From the NCBI GenBank assembly GCA_013696945.1, contig JACCXQ010000015.1, positions 1 through 7,152 on the forward strand: a DNA stretch of 7,152 bases, given 5' to 3'. Under the pieces are notes generated by a model. The model saw only the letters and a list, made by a program, of their open reading frames with translations. It did no database searches and was not told the DNA's origin. This document shows, piece after piece, positions 4,526 through 7,152 of the stretch. Positions within the stretch are counted from its first letter, which is position 1, and each line of letters opens with the position of its first letter. Position numbers and translations under genes: made by a program. This DNA is from Chloroflexota bacterium. Its GTDB lineage: Bacteria > Chloroflexota > Limnocylindria > Limnocylindrales > CSP1-4.

Positions 4526-6281
4526 CGCGGCCGCCCTCGCGCTTTCATGGCGGGCGCCCGCGCTCGGCGTCACGACGCTCCGCGCGGCGACGATGACCGC
4601 TCTCGGCGTCACGCTCGCGTTCCTGCCCTTCGAGTCCCTGTTCTTCACGGCGGGCGTGGCGGGCCTTGCAGTCACCGACCTGGAGGCCGTCTCGGGGATC
4701 GTCGTCGCGCTGTGGATCGCGACCCTGGCGCGTGAGCGGCGCCGGCCGGACCTGCCTCGCGGGATCGCCGCCGGGCTCGTGGCGCTCGCGGGTATCTCGG
4801 CCGTCTCGGCTCTGCTTGCGGCGCCGGACGTATCGTCAACGGCACTCAGGTTCGCCGCCCGAAGTGCCGGCTTCTGGCTGCTGTTCGGTGTTGCGGCGGA
4901 CCTGGTGCGGTCGGAAGGAGCGGCGGCACGCCTCGTCGCCTGGGCCTTGACGGGCGCGACGATCTCGGCGCTGGTCGGATGGTTGGCCTTCGCGCGGGGC
5001 ACCGCAGAGGGGCTCGTCGGCTTCGGTCGTGACTTCACGATCGGCGGGACATTGCGCATCGCAGGCACGTTCGACTACCCGAACACCGCGGCGATGGCCT
5101 GGGAAGCGGTGCTTCTCGCCGCGCTGCCACTCATCCTCCGACCATCGCGGCGCGACACGCGGGCACTGCTCGGCGCGGGGCTCGCCGTCGTCGGCGGAGC
5201 CATGCTGCTGACACTGAGCCGCGGCGCCGTGCTCGGGGCCGTCTGCGGTCTCGTCGTGATGGCCGCTCTGGCAGTCCGAGTCCGCCGCCCGTCCCTCGCG
5301 CTCCTCGCGACCGGCTCCGCCGTTGTGCTCGCCGTCGGGATGGTCGCGGCCCAGCTCGCCGCCTCCCTCCCGGTCGCCCGTTTCACGACCGAGAGCGACG
5401 CGGGCTTCTACGGCGCGACCTACACAGCACCCGACCGCGTGGACGCCCGTCCGGGCGAGCTGCTGGCGATCCCGGTAACGATCACGAACACCGGCGCGCA
5501 GGCATGGACCGCTGCCGGCGCCGCGCCGTTCCGGCTCGCATACCACTGGCTCGACCCGCAGACCGCCGCGGTCGTCGAGATGGAGGGCCGGCGGACCGCG
5601 CTTTCGCGAGACGTGGCCCCGGGCCAGCCCATCGACCTCGTCGCGTCGGTCGTCGCACCCGACGTCCCCGGCGGGTACCTGCTGGCGTGGGACATCGAAC
5701 AGTCGGACGTGACATGGCTCAGCGAGAAGGGCGTCCCGTCGCGGACGACGACGGTGGTCGTCGGAGGTGTCCCATCGGCGGGCGGATCCGGCGGCGCGTC
5801 CGTCGACGTCTTTCCGGACATCGTGCCGGTCCCGGGGCGCTTCGAGCTTTGGCGAGCCGCGGCCGAGCTCGTGCGGCAGCATCCGCTCCTCGGCGTGGGG
5901 CCGGGCGCGTTCCGCTTGGTCTACGGCGAGGTGCTCGGCTACCCGCGGTGGGACACTCGGATCCACTCGAACGATCTCTACCTGGAGCTCGCAGCGACGA
6001 CCGGGCTCCTCGGCCTCGGCGCGTTCGTCCTGGTCGTCGGCGGAGCCCTCCGCCGCCACGTGCGCGGCATCCGGGACGCGGCTCCGAGCGGTCTCGCCAT
6101 CGGCCTCATCGGTGCAGCCGTCGCATTCCTAGCCCACGGCGTCGTCGATTACTTCCTGGGGTTCGGGCCGACCGGTGTCCTCTTCTGGGTCCTGCTGGGC
6201 GCCGGCCTGGGGCTGGCGATGGGCCGTGTGAGAGGCGGGGTCGAGAGTGCCGCATCAGGGAAGGGCAGGCCAGCGACGTGA
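4518..6281 (+). CDS. O-antigen ligase/polymerase family membrane protein (Wzy/WaaL type) with inserted beta domain
   Basis: Integral membrane glycan enzyme of 587 residues that would polymerise lipid-linked repeat units or transfer finished chains to an acceptor on the outer face of the membrane. About ten hydrophobic segments lie in residues 16-281, including the family motif GTFDYPNTAAMAWE (183-196) and LTLSRGAVLGAV (231-242). A large extracytoplasmic loop follows (about 282-485), with the conserved Arg-x-x-x-Leu-Trp (RFELWRAA, 441-448), HPLLGVGPGAFR (455-466) and HSNDLYLELAATTGLLGL (483-500). Arg441 and His483 sit where the family has functionally important residues. Three more membrane segments end the protein. 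Within the loop, residues about 303-416 form a Trp-rich, probably beta-sandwich insert, making the protein longer than the usual 400-450. GTG 4518 is chosen because it lies seven bases after the previous stop and begins MSRAAALALSW; ATG 4593 would remove 25 residues. It overlaps the next gene by four bases. Polymerase and ligase cannot be told apart from sequence alone. Confidence 0.9.
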   Translation: MSRAAALALSWRAPALGVTTLRAATMTALGVTLAFLPFESLFFTAGVAGLAVTDLEAVSGIVVALWIATLARERRRPDLPRGIAAGLVALAGISAVSALLAAPDVSSTALRFAARSAGFWLLFGVAADLVRSEGAAARLVAWALTGATISALVGWLAFARGTAEGLVGFGRDFTIGGTLRIAGTFDYPNTAAMAWEAVLLAALPLILRPSRRDTRALLGAGLAVVGGAMLLTLSRGAVLGAVCGLVVMAALAVRVRRPSLALLATGSAVVLAVGMVAAQLAASLPVARFTTESDAGFYGATYTAPDRVDARPGELLAIPVTITNTGAQAWTAAGAAPFRLAYHWLDPQTAAVVEMEGRRTALSRDVAPGQPIDLVASVVAPDVPGGYLLAWDIEQSDVTWLSEKGVPSRTTTVVVGGVPSAGGSGGASVDVFPDIVPVPGRFELWRAAAELVRQHPLLGVGPGAFRLVYGEVLGYPRWDTRIHSNDLYLELAATTGLLGLGAFVLVVGGALRRHVRGIRDAAPSGLAIGLIGAAVAFLAHGVVDYFLGFGPTGVLFWVLLGAGLGLAMGRVRGGVESAASGKGRPAT

Positions 6282-7152
6282 AGGTCGGCTTCGACGCGAC
6301 GACGCTGACGATGGAGCGATCGGGCATCGGCCGATACACGCTCGAGCTGCTCCGTGCGCTCATGGAGCACGAGCCGGCGCTCGACCTGCGGCTCATGGCC
6401 CATCGTCCGCTGGACGGGGATCTGCGAGCGAACGGCATCGGGCATCTGCCGCGGCTTCGCGGGCCGGGACTGCCGATCAAGCTGGCCTGGATGCAGACCC
6501 TGCTGCCGGTGGAGCTGGCGGCCAGCGGGTTCGACGTCTGCCACTTCACGAACTACCACGCACCGCTCGCCACGCCCGTCCCGATGATCGTCAACCTGCA
6601 CGACATGTCGCTCCTGCTGACGCCTGAGCGGCATCCCTCGAGGCGTGTGATGACGATGCGGCCGCTGCTTCGCGGTGTGGCTCACCGCGCAGCCGCGGTC
6701 ATCTGTCTCAGCGAGAGCGCTCGCGCCGATGCGATCCGAGTGCTCGACCTGGACCCGGCGAAGGTACGCGTCGTACCCGCCGCTCCGGCATCCGCCTTCC
6801 GTCCTGTCGGCGATGGCTCGACGCTCGCGGCGGCCGCCCGTCGCTTCGGGCTGGAGCCGGGGTTCCTGCTCTTCGTCGGCACCATCGAGCCCCGCAAGAA
6901 CCTGGTGCGGCTCGTCGAGGCGTACGCCCGGCTGCGAGCGGGCGGCTTCGGTGCTCCGCTCGTCCTCTGTGGCGGCTCGGGGTGGAAGAACGGCGATCTC
7001 GTCGCACGGATCGACGCTCTCGGGATCCGATCGCACGTCCGCTTCCTCGGCTTCGTCCCGGACGAGGACCTGCCGCTCCTGCTGAACCTCTGCGGCGCCT
7101 TCGTCTACCCCTCGCTGTACGAGGGTTTCGGGCTGCCGGTCATCGAGGCGCT
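6278..7152 (+). CDS. GT4-family glycosyltransferase, WbpY/MtfB-like, cut by the right edge
   Basis: Retaining GT-B sugar transferase; 291 residues are visible and the frame is open to the last base. It begins MKVGFDATTLTMERSGIGRY, the usual start of this GT4 subgroup, with the acceptor loop SGIGRY at 15-20. HFTNYHAPL (89-97) and VNLHDMSLLL (105-114) match the conserved HD-containing segment. VICLSESARADAI (141-153) leads into the hinge. The donor domain shows FVGTIEPRKNLVRLVEAY (199-216), with Arg206 and Lys207 for nucleotide-sugar phosphate, and YPSLYEGFGLPVIEA (277-291) with the EX7E pair Glu282 and Glu290. About 70-90 residues should be missing at the C-terminus. The likely job is another glycosyl, possibly mannosyl, addition during assembly of the same polysaccharide; the sugar cannot be read from sequence. 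GTG 6278 overlaps the preceding TGA as GTGA; only a weak purine-rich stretch (6258-6268) lies upstream, so coupling to the upstream gene is probable. Confidence 0.92.
   Translation, partial: MKVGFDATTLTMERSGIGRYTLELLRALMEHEPALDLRLMAHRPLDGDLRANGIGHLPRLRGPGLPIKLAWMQTLLPVELAASGFDVCHFTNYHAPLATPVPMIVNLHDMSLLLTPERHPSRRVMTMRPLLRGVAHRAAAVICLSESARADAIRVLDLDPAKVRVVPAAPASAFRPVGDGSTLAAAARRFGLEPGFLLFVGTIEPRKNLVRLVEAYARLRAGGFGAPLVLCGGSGWKNGDLVARIDALGIRSHVRFLGFVPDEDLPLLLNLCGAFVYPSLYEGFGLPVIEA

Noticed and set aside
4836..6059. Minus-strand open frame of about 407 residues opposite the Wzy/WaaL-type gene
   Set aside because: The + strand frame has membrane segments and family motifs throughout. The minus frame is rich in charged residues with no recognisable domain and is a GC-driven shadow.

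Overview
The window is high-GC bacterial DNA, roughly 70% by eye. It is packed with six genes, all on the + strand, with no RNA gene, CRISPR array or transposon visible. Three things point to Chloroflexota, perhaps a Limnocylindria-like lineage, rather than a well-studied phylum: the membrane-anchored protein with a long Pro-Thr stalk, the GNAT protein with a Cys/Trp-containing N-terminus, and the O-antigen ligase carrying an extracytoplasmic beta-domain insert. This placement is inference from protein style; a high-GC actinobacterium is the main alternative.

Layout: positions 1-138 are non-coding as far as can be told, with a few short repeats. A leaderless-type promoter (-10 at 139-144) leads directly into hutH, histidine ammonia-lyase (151-1710), which has its full active site. 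Fifteen bases later, behind a strong Shine-Dalgarno sequence, comes a membrane-anchored exported protein with a Pro-Thr stalk (1726-2499). These two probably form one transcript.

A second leaderless-type promoter (-10 at 2502-2507) has the same 6-base spacing to a GTG start. It heads a tightly packed run of four genes: a GNAT-family protein (2514-3281), a GT4 glycosyltransferase resembling the WbaZ group (3278-4510), a Wzy/WaaL-type polysaccharide polymerase or ligase (4518-6281), and a second GT4 glycosyltransferase resembling the WbpY/MtfB group (6278 to the right edge, cut off). The junctions are two 4-base GTGA overlaps and one 7-base gap, so an operon with translational coupling is likely. 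The three glycan genes look like the left part of a cell-surface polysaccharide or exopolysaccharide locus: the transferases would build a repeat unit on the cytoplasmic face and the membrane enzyme would polymerise or transfer it outside.

The most interesting points are the beta-sandwich-like domain inserted in the big loop of the Wzy/WaaL-type enzyme, the matching leaderless promoter geometry of two unrelated genes, the tandem 11-base duplication at the 4510/4518 gene junction that appears to have remodelled an overlapping stop/start, and the NPF-repeat linker within the GNAT protein. I do not see evidence for an entirely new system.
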